NCBI RefSeq assembly: GCF_030056735.1
Contig: NZ_JASHKN010000013.1
Span: 101,076 to 165,075, forward strand
DNA length: 64,000 bases
Source: Rhodococcus sp. IEGM 1409
GTDB taxonomy: Bacteria; Actinomycetota; Actinomycetes; Mycobacteriales; Mycobacteriaceae
Direction of reading: 5' to 3'
This document shows, piece after piece, positions 28,252 through 39,117 of the stretch. Every line of letters begins with the position of its first letter. The first letter of the stretch is position 1. The notes below the pieces were generated by a model, which searched no databases, was not told the DNA's origin, and saw nothing but the letters and a program-made list of their open reading frames with translations. The translations under genes were made by a program, and so were the position numbers.

Positions 28252-29078
28252 TTCTGTGCTCCCGGAGCGCTCGTCCACGGGGTGACCAGCCGGGCGATCG
28301 CTGCGACGACGGCGTAGCCCAGGCCGGCGAGCAAGGCGGCGGCGATGGCCATACCCCAGGTTCGCGGTACGTTGTACGACGTCTGAGCGGCCGTGAGTGC
28401 GACGCCGATCCCACTGTCCACACCGCCGAGGTACTCGCCGAGGATGGCACCCAATACTGCCGAGGGTGCGGCAATCTTGAGGGCCGCAAAAGTGCTCGGA
28501 AGTGCGCTCACAAGTTGGACTTTGGTGAACTTCTGCCAACGCCCACCGCCGTAGGCGGCGACGAGATCGAGGCTCGTCTTGTCTGCCGATCTCAGGCCTG
28601 CGAGCGTGCCGACCATCGTGGTGAAGAAGCAGTACATCGCGGCGAGAAAGATCGTGGGGGTCCGGCCGCCGAAGACGACCAGGATGATCGGGCCGAGCGC
28701 CAACAGCGGTGTGCAGTAGCTCAGGATTGCCAATTGTGTGGCCAACCCCTCGATGGGCGGAATGAGAACTACAAGTACGGCAAGCGTGATCGCCAGCAGG
28801 TTCCCCCAGAAAAAGCCCTGCAACGCACCGGAAGCCGTGACGGTGAAATTGGGTCCGTACAGCGACCAGCCGTCGTCGAACATCGTCGAGACAACCACCC
28901 ACGGCGTCGGAATCGTGCCTCCCGCAACACCGGCGGCGGCGAGAATCCACCAGAGAGCGATCAGTCCGCAGACGCCGACTGCACCGCCGAACCATGTCGG
29001 ACGCTTCACTCGGATCCGGCGCGGCGCTGATGGCTGCGCCGCCGCGGCCGCGACGTTCTCGATATCGGTAATGGTCAT
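28248..29078 (-). CDS. ABC importer permease (first)
   Basis: A 276-residue permease of the SsuC/TauC type. After a 30-residue cytoplasmic start come membrane helices, the coupling loop [20 protein letters not shown] and [19 protein letters not shown]. The start at 29078 overlaps the ATPase stop (ATGA); a much longer open frame upstream is a shadow of the ATPase gene. Confidence 0.88.
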   Translation of the reverse strand: MTITDIENVAAAAAQPSAPRRIRVKRPTWFGGAVGVCGLIALWWILAAAGVAGGTIPTPWVVVSTMFDDGWSLYGPNFTVTASGALQGFFWGNLLAITLAVLVVLIPPIEGLATQLAILSYCTPLLALGPIILVVFGGRTPTIFLAAMYCFFTTMVGTLAGLRSADKTSLDLVAAYGGGRWQKFTKVQLVSALPSTFAALKIAAPSAVLGAILGEYLGGVDSGIGVALTAAQTSYNVPRTWGMAIAAALLAGLGYAVVAAIARLVTPWTSAPGAQK

Positions 29079-29908
29079 GCGACGCCTGCTTTTCCGAAGA
29101 GCAGTCCGGAGAGGTAGTCGTGAATCTCGTGGAATTCGGGTGTCCGCATCATTTCGGGCGTCCGCGGGCGCGGCAGGTCGATTGGCACGACTTCGAGGAC
29201 GCGTCCGGGCCGCGGCGTCATGACAGCGACGACGTCGGAGAGGAACACAGCCTCGGCGATACCGTGCGTCACCATCAACGTAGTCGCCGGCTTCTCGGTC
29301 CAGATTCTGAGCAATTCGATGTTGAGCCGTTGTCTGGTCATGTCGTCGAGCGCGCCGAACGGCTCGTCGAGTAGTAGGACGCTCGGCTTGACGACGAGTG
29401 ATCGTGCGATCGACACACGCTGACGCATACCGCCGGACAATTGTGCGGGCTTGGCCTTCTCGAATCCTTCGAGGCCGACGAGCGCGATCAGGTCGGCTAC
29501 CAGGTCGGGGTCGGGATCGATGCCGGCAACTTGCAGCGGCAGTTTGATGTTGGAGGTCACCGTCCGCCACGGCAGCAAAGCCGAATCCTGGAAGGCGATT
29601 CCGAGTTCGCGACGCTTGCGCAACTCGGCGGGGGACTGCCCGTTGACAAGGGCTGTTCCCGACGTCGGAGTATCGAGGCCCGCAAGAATGCGGAGGACGG
29701 TGGACTTCCCGCAACCGGACGGCCCGAGCAGAGACAGAAAGGAGCCTTCGCTGGTTTGGAGGGACACGTCGGTCAGCGCGGTCACCGACCGACGTCCCAT
29801 CTCGAAGGTCTTGCCGAGGCCGGAGATGTCGAGACCGGTTCCAGCGGGGCGAGGTGTGGTGACGGGACTGGTCATTCCCGCACAGTACGAACGTCCGGTT
29901 GCGGTCAT
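29075..29908 (-). CDS. ABC importer ATPase (SsuB/TauB-like)
   Basis: The 277-residue ATPase has Walker [10 protein letters not shown], the Q-loop in [10 protein letters not shown], the signature [12 protein letters not shown], Walker [13 protein letters not shown] and the H-loop VTHGIAEA. It is the first gene of the operon ATPase-permease-permease-binding protein. The start is either ATG 29908 or ATG 29875; the latter removes 11 residues with no effect on the domain. The family serves nitrate, sulfonate, taurine and vitamin-precursor uptake. Confidence 0.9.
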   Translation of the reverse strand: MTATGRSYCAGMTSPVTTPRPAGTGLDISGLGKTFEMGRRSVTALTDVSLQTSEGSFLSLLGPSGCGKSTVLRILAGLDTPTSGTALVNGQSPAELRKRRELGIAFQDSALLPWRTVTSNIKLPLQVAGIDPDPDLVADLIALVGLEGFEKAKPAQLSGGMRQRVSIARSLVVKPSVLLLDEPFGALDDMTRQRLNIELLRIWTEKPATTLMVTHGIAEAVFLSDVVAVMTPRPGRVLEVVPIDLPRPRTPEMMRTPEFHEIHDYLSGLLFGKAGVA

Positions 29909-30005
29909 GTTGCCTGCGCGTCACCGCTGCGTGAGGCTGGTTCGGCGTGTCCTGTCACAGCGCCGTGGTGAGATGGACCTCTGAACGGAGTGAGGGGAGC
30001 GAAGA

Positions 30006-33000
30006 TTGCTGAAGTTGTACCGGGCCGAGCGATCGGACACCTTGGTCTCGGCGTTGGCCACGCTCCTCCGTACGCCGCTGTCGGATCCATTCGCCCGGGA
30101 AACCGTTGCGGTGCCGGCCAAGGGCGTCGAGCGTTGGCTCAATCAGCGGCTGTCCTCCCAGCTAGGCACGTCCGGACCGTCAGCAGTGGACGGAATTTCT
30201 GCGAACATCGTGTTTCCTCCACCCGCGCGCCTGGTCGCGGAGTCCGTGGCCGCGGTCAGTGGAGTCACTGCAGACGACGATCCATGGTCGCCGACGCGAT
30301 TGGTGTGGACGGTTCTCGATGTGATCGACGAGTCGCTCGGCGAGCCCTGGTGCGGGGTTCTGGCGAAGCATCTCGAAGGCCATCGTGAGGGTCGACGGTT
30401 TGCGTCCGCCACACATGTCACCGAACTCTTCCGCAGCTATGCCGCGCAACGCCCGCAGATGCTGATCGATTGGGCCGCCGGGCGGTTGACGGACGGGCAC
30501 GGGTTATCTCTCTCGGAGGATTTCGAGTGGCAGGCACGCCTGTGGTGCATCGTCGCGGACAGGATCGACCTCCCGGGACCCGCAGAGCGATTGGGGCAGG
30601 TGAGCCGCGCGCTTGTCGAGGATCCGGCCTTGGTCGATCTACCGGAACGCCTGTCGGTCTTCGGGCCGACACGTCTGCCGGTCGATCAGCGAATGATCTT
30701 GAGCGCCCTGAGCGCGCATCGGGACGTGCACGTCTGGCTCCCGCATCCGAGCCCCGCGTTGTGGAACAAGATGAGCTCGCGCATTCCACCTCGAAGTGAG
30801 GGCGCGATCCGACGTTCGGAAGACGGGTCGGCCCTGATATCTGCCAATCCGTTGCTGTCGAGTCTCGCTCGCGACGTTCGTGAACTTCAGATCAGCCTCG
30901 GCGCCGCAGAGTTCGAGTCGGTGCATCTTCCTGAACCAGCCGGCCCGAAATCCCTCCTGGCGACGGTCAAAGCCGACGTCATCGCAGATCGCGCTCCCAG
31001 CGTTTCAGCGGAACCGGATGGGACAGTTCAGGTCCACGCCTGCCACGGTCCGGCGCGGCAGGTCGAGGTGCTCCGAGAATGTCTTCTCAGATTGTTCGAG
31101 GACGACCCGACATTGCAGCCACGCGACGTACTCGTGATGTGCCCGGACGTCGAAACATACTCACCTTTGGTTCGTGCCGCATTCGGACAGGGCGTCCATG
31201 GCCACCCCGGGCATCTTCTACGAGTTCGTCTGGCAGACCGCGGATTACGTCAGACCAACCCTGTCCTGGCCGTTCTCGGCTCTCTCCTCGTATTGGCCGA
31301 CGGCCGGGCCACGGCCAGTGAGGTTCTCGACCTGGCTGCGACTCAGCCTGTCCGCACGCGCTTTTCGTGGGGTGACGACGAGTTGGAAAGATTGCGCGAA
31401 TGGACGACGGAAGCGGGTGCTCGCTGGGGAATCGGTAGTCGCCAGCGTGCAACGTTCGGTCTCGACGCATTTCCGCAGAACACCTTCAACACCGCCATGG
31501 ACCGAATCTTGTTGGGGGTCAGTGCGGACGAGTCGGAAAATGCCTGGTTGGATCTCGCGCTGCCACTCGATGACGTAGACGGCACCGACATCGATCTGAG
31601 TGGACGGTTCGCAGAATTCGTCGATCGCCTGGCTGTCTCGCTTCGCGACCTTGCCGGCCCGCATTCGCCGGCCGAATGGCTTCGCGTGCTAATGCGGGCT
31701 CTGGACCTGCTGACCGACACAGCGCCCGCCGATTCCTGGCAGAGCGCGGGGGCTCATCGCGAGTTGGTGGCCGCTGTCGAATTCGGCGGAGAGACCGTGT
31801 TACGTCTGGCCGATGTTCGCGCGATGCTCTCGCGCAGCCTCGCGGGCAGACCTACGCGTGCCAATTTCCGAACCGGCGAACTGACGGTGTGCACGATGGT
31901 TCCGATGCGTTCGGTTCCGCATCGCGTGGTCGCGCTGATCGGGCTCGACGACGAGGTGTTCCCCCGAACCGGTGGAGTCGACGGTGACGACATCTTGTCC
32001 CGTGATCCCGTTGTGGGGGAGCGTGATCTGCGCAGTGAAGACAGGCAACTGCTTCTCGATGCCGTGATGTCTGCGGGTGAGCACCTGGTGCTGTTGTATA
32101 CCGGTGCCGATCCGGTAACCGGTGTCGTCAGACCGCCGGCGATCCCCCTCAGCGGTCTCCTCGACGTACTCAGTGCGACGGTGGGTCCGGACGCGATGAA
32201 CGGGGTGCTGACACGGCATCCGTTGCAGTCGTTCGACAATCGAAACTTCTCTCCGGATAAGCCGTTCAGCTTCGACACGGCAGCGCTGGCCGGTGCGAGG
32301 GCTGCCGCCGGAACACCTGTCGAACTGCCGACAGTCTTGTCGACGGAGTTACCTCCGGTAGTAACCGAGGAAGTGAACCTCGCGGATCTGGTGAACTTCC
32401 TCGTTCATCCCGCGCGTGGTTTTCTGCGCCAACGCCTCGGCGTCCGGGTACCTGAACTCGACGACGATATCTCGGATTCGCTGGCAACCGAGCTCGATCC
32501 ACTGTCCACCTGGGCTCTGGGTGACCGGATGCTTCTCTCGCGCTTGGCTGGTCGCAGCCCCGCAGATTTCCGCGCAGCCGAGTGGCGCCGCGGTACTTTA
32601 CCGCCCTACAACCTGGGCGCCTCCGTTCTGGGCAACGTCGAGTGGGTGGTAGACCAACTTGCCGGTCTTGCATTGCCGCACCTCGACGGCGACTCCGAGG
32701 CCGTCGACATCGACATCGACCTTGGTGACGGGCGTCGACTCACCGGAACGGTGACCGGGGTGCACGGCAATTCAGTGGTTCGGGCGTCGTATTCCTCATT
32801 GGCGCCCAAACATCGGATGACGGCCTGGATCAACCTGCTCGCCCTGAAAGCTCACGGACGACCCGGTGCGCTTGATGCAGTGTCCATCGGACGGGGTCGG
32901 GGAAAGATCGCAGCGGCGCGTTCAGTGCTCGATGTGCCAGATAACGCCGTCGATTTCCTGAAGCAGCTGGTGGACCTTCGGGAGCGGGGACTTCAGCGAC

Positions 33001-33287
33001 CGTTGCCGATGTGGGCCGCCACGTCAGCCGAATACGCGCGCCGACGCTTTGGCGGCGAGTCGGTCGACGATGCCACAAACGGTGCGGATACCCAGTGGAC
33101 CGGACAGTACGGCGAGATGATCGATCCAAGCAACGCTTACGTTTTCGGTGAAGCCCGAACACTCGCGGAGCTGGCGGCGGACCCGCCTTCGGACGACGAG
33201 TTCGTCTGGGCCGAGGAACCAACTCGGTTCGGAGTTCTCGCCCGACGACTGTGGGATCCGTTGCTGACCAACGAAAGAGCGGAGTAA
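30006..33287 (+). CDS. recC: RecBCD exonuclease V gamma subunit
   Basis: The 1093-residue protein starts at TTG 30006 after GAGGGGAGCGAAGA. It begins MLKLYRAERSDTLVSALATLL and contains VLVMCPDVETYSPLVRAAFG, ALGHPGH-like and RSVPHRVVALIGLDDEVFPR segments, all characteristic of RecC, an inactivated helicase-nuclease fold that recognises Chi. It is the first gene of a recC-recB-recD operon; RecB starts 3 bases after its stop. Confidence 0.95.
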   Translation: MLKLYRAERSDTLVSALATLLRTPLSDPFARETVAVPAKGVERWLNQRLSSQLGTSGPSAVDGISANIVFPPPARLVAESVAAVSGVTADDDPWSPTRLVWTVLDVIDESLGEPWCGVLAKHLEGHREGRRFASATHVTELFRSYAAQRPQMLIDWAAGRLTDGHGLSLSEDFEWQARLWCIVADRIDLPGPAERLGQVSRALVEDPALVDLPERLSVFGPTRLPVDQRMILSALSAHRDVHVWLPHPSPALWNKMSSRIPPRSEGAIRRSEDGSALISANPLLSSLARDVRELQISLGAAEFESVHLPEPAGPKSLLATVKADVIADRAPSVSAEPDGTVQVHACHGPARQVEVLRECLLRLFEDDPTLQPRDVLVMCPDVETYSPLVRAAFGQGVHGHPGHLLRVRLADRGLRQTNPVLAVLGSLLVLADGRATASEVLDLAATQPVRTRFSWGDDELERLREWTTEAGARWGIGSRQRATFGLDAFPQNTFNTAMDRILLGVSADESENAWLDLALPLDDVDGTDIDLSGRFAEFVDRLAVSLRDLAGPHSPAEWLRVLMRALDLLTDTAPADSWQSAGAHRELVAAVEFGGETVLRLADVRAMLSRSLAGRPTRANFRTGELTVCTMVPMRSVPHRVVALIGLDDEVFPRTGGVDGDDILSRDPVVGERDLRSEDRQLLLDAVMSAGEHLVLLYTGADPVTGVVRPPAIPLSGLLDVLSATVGPDAMNGVLTRHPLQSFDNRNFSPDKPFSFDTAALAGARAAAGTPVELPTVLSTELPPVVTEEVNLADLVNFLVHPARGFLRQRLGVRVPELDDDISDSLATELDPLSTWALGDRMLLSRLAGRSPADFRAAEWRRGTLPPYNLGASVLGNVEWVVDQLAGLALPHLDGDSEAVDIDIDLGDGRRLTGTVTGVHGNSVVRASYSSLAPKHRMTAWINLLALKAHGRPGALDAVSIGRGRGKIAAARSVLDVPDNAVDFLKQLVDLRERGLQRPLPMWAATSAEYARRRFGGESVDDATNGADTQWTGQYGEMIDPSNAYVFGEARTLAELAADPPSDDEFVWAEEPTRFGVLARRLWDPLLTNERAE

Positions 33288-33290
33288 CCC

Positions 33291-36200
33291 GTGGACTTCG
33301 ACCTTTTGGGGCCACTGCCTACCGGTACCACGGTGTTGGAGGCCAGCGCCGGAACAGGTAAGACCTACGCGATCGTCGGACTCGCGACCCGTTGTGTTGC
33401 CGAAGGCCTCGCTGACATATCGCAAGTTCTGCTGGTGACATTCAGTAGAGCTGCCACTCAAGAACTTCGTGAGCGTGCCAGGGAGAGGTTCGCCGGAGTG
33501 TCCGCAGCACTGGTTGACCCAGAGGGGGCACGGCGGTCGGAAGATGATCTGGTGGCGTACCTCGCCACAGCTGACGACGAGGAGATCGGCGTGCGGCGTC
33601 GTCGACTCCTGCGTGCCCTCGCGGAGTTCGACGCCGGAACCATCACGACCACTCACAGCTTCTGCCAACGGATGCTCGACGGACTCGGCATCGCCGGGGA
33701 ACGTGAGCCGGACACAACTTTTGTGGAATCGGTCGACGACCTGATCAGTGAGGTCGTCTCGGATTTGTACCTCGGCCGCTACAGCCGGACGGACTCGTCT
33801 CCACCGTTCTCCACGAAGGATGCGCTGGCCATTGCGCGAAGCGCAGTCGGCGATGGTCAGGCAATTCTCGAACCCGATGGCGAGGAGGAGACCGCACCCG
33901 GCCAGCGCGTCCTGTTCGCGGCTGCTGCTCGCATCGAGGTCGAACGACGGAAGCGGACCAAAGGAATTCGCGACTTCAACGATCTCCTGACGTTGTTGCA
34001 CGGCGTATTGGTGGATCCGGAATACGGCCCCGTCGCGTGCCGTCGGGTGCGCGAAAAGTTCAAGGTCGTGCTGATCGACGAGTTCCAGGACACCGATCCG
34101 TTGCAGTGGGACATTCTGCGGTTGGCCTTCCACGGGCACACCACCCTGGTCCTGGTCGGTGACCCCAAACAAGCCATCTATGCGTTCCGCGGGGCAGAAG
34201 TCCTGAGTTATCTCGATGCGGTCAATCAGGCGGACGCTCACCAGGAGTTGACCACCAATTGGCGTAGCGATCCAGGGTTGTTGGCGGCACTCGAACACCT
34301 CTACGGTGGTGCCGCACTCGGTAACGAGGGCATCGTCGCGCATCCGGTGGAGGCTTCCCACAAGAAGTCTCGGTTGTCCGGCCCGGTGCCGATGCGTGTG
34401 CGCCATCTACCGCGAACCGGAGCTGGCCCGCTCAATCGTTCAGGATTCCCGGCCGTCGGCAGACTTCGCAGTCGCGTCGCCGACGACGTCGCAGCAGACG
34501 TGGTCGGCTTGCTGGGCAGCGATGCCCGATTAGTCGTCGACGGTGATCCACGCCCTGTCGAACCGGGAGACGTCGCGGTGTTGGTACGCACCCACAAGCA
34601 CGTGGCGATGATCCGCGATGCTCTCGATGCCGTAGGCGTACCTTCCGTATTGACTGGCGGGTCCAGTGTTTTCGCGACACCCAGTGCGACGCAGTGGCTG
34701 TGGCTACTGCAGGCAATCGAGCAGCCGCACCGATCTGATCGTGTCCGGTTGACCGCGCTCTCGCCGATTTTCGGGCGGACCTCCAAAGATCTGGACGCAG
34801 ACGGCGACAACGTCGTCGCAAAACTCGCGGGTCAACTGCGCTCCTACTCAGGGTTGTTTGCACGCGTCGGGTTCGCGGCCGTGTTCGAAAGAATCTCCGC
34901 CGAAACAAATCTGGAGAAGCGTGTACTCGCGGCCCCTTCCGGCGAACGAGATTTCACCGATCTGCGGCACGTTGCACAACTTCTCGGTCGTGTCGCCACC
35001 GAGGAAGCGTTCGGGTTGAGCGCACTGGTGCGCTGGCTCTCCGACCGGATCAAAGACCCGACGTCCGGGAGTGCCACAGACCGAAGCCGTCGCCTCGACA
35101 GTGATGCTGCCGCAGTGCAAATCGCAACCGTGCATGCCACCAAAGGTCTCGAGTTCCCGATCGTCTACGTCCCGTTCAGTTGGGAGAGCGTGGGCGGCTT
35201 CAACTCTCCGACGCAGTTGCTGCACGACCCCGACGGACGCCGAATCCTCGATGTCGGTGGGCAGGAAGGCCCAGGGTACAACGCCAGAAAGACTGTTGCC
35301 GAGGCTGAAGAAGCGGGCGAAGAACTGCGGCTGCTGTACGTGGCGCTGACCCGGGCGCAGTGCCAACTCGTGCTCTGGTGGGCGCCAAGCTACGGGACCT
35401 CACGCTCGCCACTGCACCGGCTGATGCTCGGACGTACACCCGGCATCGCCGAACCTGCTCGGGTAGTGAAGGTGCTCGACGACGGCACGACCGCAGCACG
35501 TCTCGCGACCTGGCCGGCAGCAGCTTCCGACGTGATCTCGGTGGAACCTGTAGGCCCACATCCACCCTCGCTCGTCCGGTGGTCCAGTGCGGCCACTGAC
35601 GTGTCAGAACTGGCTGCGGCGCGTTTCGATCGAGACCTGGACACTCTGTGGCGTCGTACGTCGTACTCGGCACTCACCGCCGGAGCTCACCACGCGGCCA
35701 CGACCACCGACAGTGAGGTTGAGGATCCCGAAAAGGACGACGAGCCGGAGGATTCCGTAGACATCGGGACCGTCGCCTCTTCCCCGCTGGAGGCGTTGCC
35801 TTCACCGATGAACGGGCTTCATGCGGGCGCCGCATTCGGCACCCTGGTGCATGAAGTGCTCGAGGTGGTGGACACGACTGCGGCAGATCTGAGAGCGGAA
35901 CTCGGGATGCGCTGCGCCGAGGCGATCGCGGTGAGGGCGGCCGAGGTGGACTCCGAAGCACTCGCGGATGCGCTGTATCTGGTGATGCAGACTCCACTGG
36001 GATTCGGAACCTTGGCCACGATTGCACCGAAAGATCGACTTCCTGAACTCGATTTCGAACTCCCACTGGCCGGCGGCGACGATCCGGTGTCGATGATCGT
36101 CACCCTTCGCGGAGTGTCGGAACTGTTGAGGCGCCACCTTCCCTCCGACGACATCCTTGCGTCATACGCCGACCATCTGGACCGCGTCGAGACGTCACCG

Positions 36201-36608
36201 ATGCGCGGATTCCTGACGGGCAGTATCGACGCCGTCCTGCGGATCCCGGGCCCGTCTTTCGTGATCGTCGACTACAAGACCAACCGGCTCGGCCGCGGTG
36301 ATCTGACGGCTGCCAACTACACGCGTGAACTCATGGCAACGGAAATGATGCGCTCGCACTATCCGCTGCAAGCACTGCTGTATTCGGTTGCGCTGCATCG
36401 GTATTTGCGCTGGCGACTGCCCGATTACGATCCGCTCCGCCATCTCGGCGGCGCTCAGTATCAATTCGTGCGTGGGATGCTCGGCCCGGACAGTCCGCCG
36501 GAATGCGGTGTGTTCGAATGGAAACCACCCGCTCAGCTGACGGTTGAACTATCGGATTTGCTGGCCGGTCTTGATGCGTCCCACACAGCAGGGGAGATGG
36601 CTCGATGA
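33291..36608 (+). CDS. recB: RecBCD exonuclease V beta subunit (helicase-nuclease)
   Basis: The 1105-residue protein has the UvrD-type helicase motifs: Walker A ASAGTGKTYAI near residue 20, FSRAATQELRERA, VLIDEFQDTDPLQW, LVGDPKQAIYAFRGA and VATVHATKGLEFPIVYVPF-like motif V/VI with LLYVALTRA. The C-terminal nuclease domain has GSIDAVLR and the motif VIVDYKTNRLG with Asp and Lys. It starts at GTG 33291 and overlaps recD by ATGA. Confidence 0.96.
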   Translation: MDFDLLGPLPTGTTVLEASAGTGKTYAIVGLATRCVAEGLADISQVLLVTFSRAATQELRERARERFAGVSAALVDPEGARRSEDDLVAYLATADDEEIGVRRRRLLRALAEFDAGTITTTHSFCQRMLDGLGIAGEREPDTTFVESVDDLISEVVSDLYLGRYSRTDSSPPFSTKDALAIARSAVGDGQAILEPDGEEETAPGQRVLFAAAARIEVERRKRTKGIRDFNDLLTLLHGVLVDPEYGPVACRRVREKFKVVLIDEFQDTDPLQWDILRLAFHGHTTLVLVGDPKQAIYAFRGAEVLSYLDAVNQADAHQELTTNWRSDPGLLAALEHLYGGAALGNEGIVAHPVEASHKKSRLSGPVPMRVRHLPRTGAGPLNRSGFPAVGRLRSRVADDVAADVVGLLGSDARLVVDGDPRPVEPGDVAVLVRTHKHVAMIRDALDAVGVPSVLTGGSSVFATPSATQWLWLLQAIEQPHRSDRVRLTALSPIFGRTSKDLDADGDNVVAKLAGQLRSYSGLFARVGFAAVFERISAETNLEKRVLAAPSGERDFTDLRHVAQLLGRVATEEAFGLSALVRWLSDRIKDPTSGSATDRSRRLDSDAAAVQIATVHATKGLEFPIVYVPFSWESVGGFNSPTQLLHDPDGRRILDVGGQEGPGYNARKTVAEAEEAGEELRLLYVALTRAQCQLVLWWAPSYGTSRSPLHRLMLGRTPGIAEPARVVKVLDDGTTAARLATWPAAASDVISVEPVGPHPPSLVRWSSAATDVSELAAARFDRDLDTLWRRTSYSALTAGAHHAATTTDSEVEDPEKDDEPEDSVDIGTVASSPLEALPSPMNGLHAGAAFGTLVHEVLEVVDTTAADLRAELGMRCAEAIAVRAAEVDSEALADALYLVMQTPLGFGTLATIAPKDRLPELDFELPLAGGDDPVSMIVTLRGVSELLRRHLPSDDILASYADHLDRVETSPMRGFLTGSIDAVLRIPGPSFVIVDYKTNRLGRGDLTAANYTRELMATEMMRSHYPLQALLYSVALHRYLRWRLPDYDPLRHLGGAQYQFVRGMLGPDSPPECGVFEWKPPAQLTVELSDLLAGLDASHTAGEMAR

Positions 36609-38473
36609 CCGAGGCACAGCTGGCCCAGCGCGCCAAGGGGGTTGTGCGAATTTTCAACGAAGCTGGGGTGCTGGTTGCCGCCGATGTCCATGTCGCGACG
36701 AGGGTGTGCAGCCTGGGCGGTGAAACGTCGGAAGAGGTGATGCTGGCTGCAGCGTTGGCGGTCCGCGCCGTGCGATCAGGTTCGGTCTGCCTTGATCTAC
36801 GACGGATGCGTGATGTGAGCGTCGACAACGCGACGGAAGACGAACTTACGTCGTTGCCGTGGCCCGAACCGTCGGAGATCGTTGCTGCCCTTCGGCTGAG
36901 CCCACTGGTGATCGGAGGCAACGCTGGACCGCTCAGGCCGCTCCGGTTGGTCGACACGGACGACGGCGAGCTTCTCTACCTCGATCGATATTTTCTGCAG
37001 GAGCAGACGATTCGGCGAGTCCTCGGTGAGCGTGCGTCCACCTGGCCGCCCGCCGACGTGAATGCCGTCCGAGCGCGGCTGGACTCGTTGTTCGCCGACG
37101 AGAACGGCCCGACTACAGCCCCTGATCGTCAACGGATAGCGGCTGCTCTCGCCGCGACACAGTGGACCACGGTCATCGCTGGTGGGCCCGGAACCGGCAA
37201 GACCCATACGGTCGCACGTATTCTCGCTCTCTTGTCTGCAGAGCTGGGATCGAACGCCCGGATCGGACTGGCCGCACCGACGGGTAAAGCTGCAGCACGG
37301 CTGCAGGAGTCCGTTCGTGAGCAGACCGCGAGCCTTGGCCTTCCCTCAGAACTCGCGGCCATGACGTTGCACCGGTTACTCGGTTGGCAGCGGGGGAGTT
37401 CGAGCCGCTTCAAATACAATGCCACCAACAGGCTTCCCTATGACGTGGTCGTCGTCGACGAGACGTCGATGGTTTCGCTCACCTTGATGGCGCGCCTGCT
37501 CGAGGCTGTTCGCCCTGATGCTCGGCTACTGCTCGTCGGCGATCCCGATCAGTTGACCTCCGTCGACGCGGGCGCTGTTCTTGCTGATCTTGTCGCCCGC
37601 CCGGTAGAAGTCAGTGGAAATCCGGCGCTGACACAGTTGGTGGGTGACGATCTCGCGACCGCCGGATCCGAAGAGGCACTGAGCGCGGACGAGCAGGATC
37701 GTTTGCGGGGCGGGATCATTCAACTCTCACGCGGGCGCCGCTTCGACGGAACCATCGCACTGTTGGCCAGGGCAGTCCGAGCGGGAGATTCCGCTGAGGT
37801 TCTGCGTATCCTGCGCAGCGGTGATCCCGCCGTCTCCTTCCATTCTCCCGAGGACGTTGACGCACTGCGCGCCGACATCGTTGCGAGTTCAGAGGTGGTA
37901 ACGAGGTCGGCCGAGGAGGGTGATGCGATCGGTGCACTGAAAGGCCTGGAATCGCACCGCCTTCTGTGCGCGCACCGTGACGGTCCGTACGGTGTCGGGC
38001 GGTGGGCGCAGCAAGCGATGGAGTGGGTCGGCACGGCATCAGGGCAATTCCTGGACCCGACGCGGTGGTATCCGGGCCAGCCGCTGTTGGTGACGGCCAA
38101 CGACTACGAGGCCAAGATCTACAACGGGGACGCCGGGGTGATCGTGCAGCGTGAGGATGGCGTTCCTATTGCCGCCTTCCAGCGGGGTAGTGATGCGTTT
38201 CTGCTTCACCCGAGCCAGCTCTCGTCGGTACAAACCGTCTACGCGATGACGATTCACCGGAGCCAGGGCAGTCAGTACGACACGGTATCGGTGATGTTGC
38301 CGGCCGAAGCGTCGTCACTGCTGACCCGGGAGTTGTTGTACACGGCGATTACTCGCGCCAGAAACCATGTGAGAGTAATCGGCACCGAGGAATCCGTGAG
38401 GGCGGGAGTGCAGCGTCAAGTGCTCAGGGCAAGTGGACTGCGTCGTGAGATCCGTCCGTACGACGGGCCGTGA
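36605..38473 (+). CDS. recD: RecBCD exonuclease V alpha subunit (5'-3' helicase)
   Basis: The 622-residue SF1B helicase has Walker A AGGPGTGKTHTVARI, the GAAPTGKAAARLQES motif (here LAAPTGKAAARLQES), VVVDETSMVSLTLM, LLVGDPDQLTSVDAGAVLADL and the late AMTIHRSQGSQYDTV and YTAITRARNHV motifs. It is the last gene of the operon and appears complete. A damaged second copy of its 3' end occurs at 47414-47527. Confidence 0.96.
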   Translation: MTEAQLAQRAKGVVRIFNEAGVLVAADVHVATRVCSLGGETSEEVMLAAALAVRAVRSGSVCLDLRRMRDVSVDNATEDELTSLPWPEPSEIVAALRLSPLVIGGNAGPLRPLRLVDTDDGELLYLDRYFLQEQTIRRVLGERASTWPPADVNAVRARLDSLFADENGPTTAPDRQRIAAALAATQWTTVIAGGPGTGKTHTVARILALLSAELGSNARIGLAAPTGKAAARLQESVREQTASLGLPSELAAMTLHRLLGWQRGSSSRFKYNATNRLPYDVVVVDETSMVSLTLMARLLEAVRPDARLLLVGDPDQLTSVDAGAVLADLVARPVEVSGNPALTQLVGDDLATAGSEEALSADEQDRLRGGIIQLSRGRRFDGTIALLARAVRAGDSAEVLRILRSGDPAVSFHSPEDVDALRADIVASSEVVTRSAEEGDAIGALKGLESHRLLCAHRDGPYGVGRWAQQAMEWVGTASGQFLDPTRWYPGQPLLVTANDYEAKIYNGDAGVIVQREDGVPIAAFQRGSDAFLLHPSQLSSVQTVYAMTIHRSQGSQYDTVSVMLPAEASSLLTRELLYTAITRARNHVRVIGTEESVRAGVQRQVLRASGLRREIRPYDGP

Positions 38474-38499
38474 AAGTCGGATGTTGCGGATTCTCTTGG

Positions 38500-38895
38500 T
38501 CATACGTTGTATACGACGAACACCTTTCGCACGGTCTCGGTGACCGTCCACGTACCCTTCCATCCGATTGGGAAGATTGCGCTCGTACCGGCAATGAGGT
38601 GTACGGGATCGCCGTCGTCCTCCTCCACGGTCATGGCGCCGGAGACGATGGTGATGATCTCGCCGCGGGTGAGGAACTCCCACCGTGACTTGCCTGGTTC
38701 GCTCTCCCAGACTCCGGATTGAATGCGGCCGTCGTCACTGGTGAACTCGACGTCTGCACGAGTGATGATGTCTCCGCCGAGTGGCTCTGCACTGGGTTGG
38801 CCGAGCAGTGCTTGCTGAAAGATCCCGCTTGCGCTGTTCAACTCTGCGGCGCGGAAGGTAACGGTCACAATTCGATCCTGACTTTCGTAACTCAT
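38500..38895 (-). CDS. Cupin_3 (DUF861)-type protein
   Basis: A 131-residue single cupin. GRIQSGVWESEPGKSRWEF, EFLTRGEIITIVSGAMTVEEDDG and AGTSAIFPIGWKGTWTVTETVRKVFVVY match the Cupin_3 family, often found beside amine, amino-acid or ureidoglycine catabolic genes. The conserved Trp/Gly positions are in place. It is the first gene after recD on the opposite strand and probably belongs to the inserted accessory segment, whose oxidase and transporter genes fit the family's habits. Confidence 0.78.
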   Translation of the reverse strand: MSYESQDRIVTVTFRAAELNSASGIFQQALLGQPSAEPLGGDIITRADVEFTSDDGRIQSGVWESEPGKSRWEFLTRGEIITIVSGAMTVEEDDGDPVHLIAGTSAIFPIGWKGTWTVTETVRKVFVVYNV

Positions 38896-39117
38896 GTGAA
38901 TTATCGGACTTGTCGATGATGTCGTGTGTCAGTCGAGCCGGGATAGGTTCACTTGTCGCATCTTTCGGCAGTTCGCTCGTACAGATGTCGAAAGTGCGAT
39001 CGACCACCATTCAACCGGGGTTCAGGGAACCATCTCACGCCGAAACATGCCCGAGCCCATGGCGAAATTCCCCCGCGTCGGCGATCTCGGACGGGGGTGA
39101 TCGGTTGCGTGGGGGGC

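Noticed and set aside
33024..34406. 460-codon minus-strand frame across the recC/recB junction
   Set aside because: Shadow of two well-supported genes.
38896..39117. Gap between the Cupin_3 gene and the TetR gene examined for an RNA gene or small peptide
   Set aside because: Only short TGTCG/CGACA repeats are seen; no convincing structure or frame.
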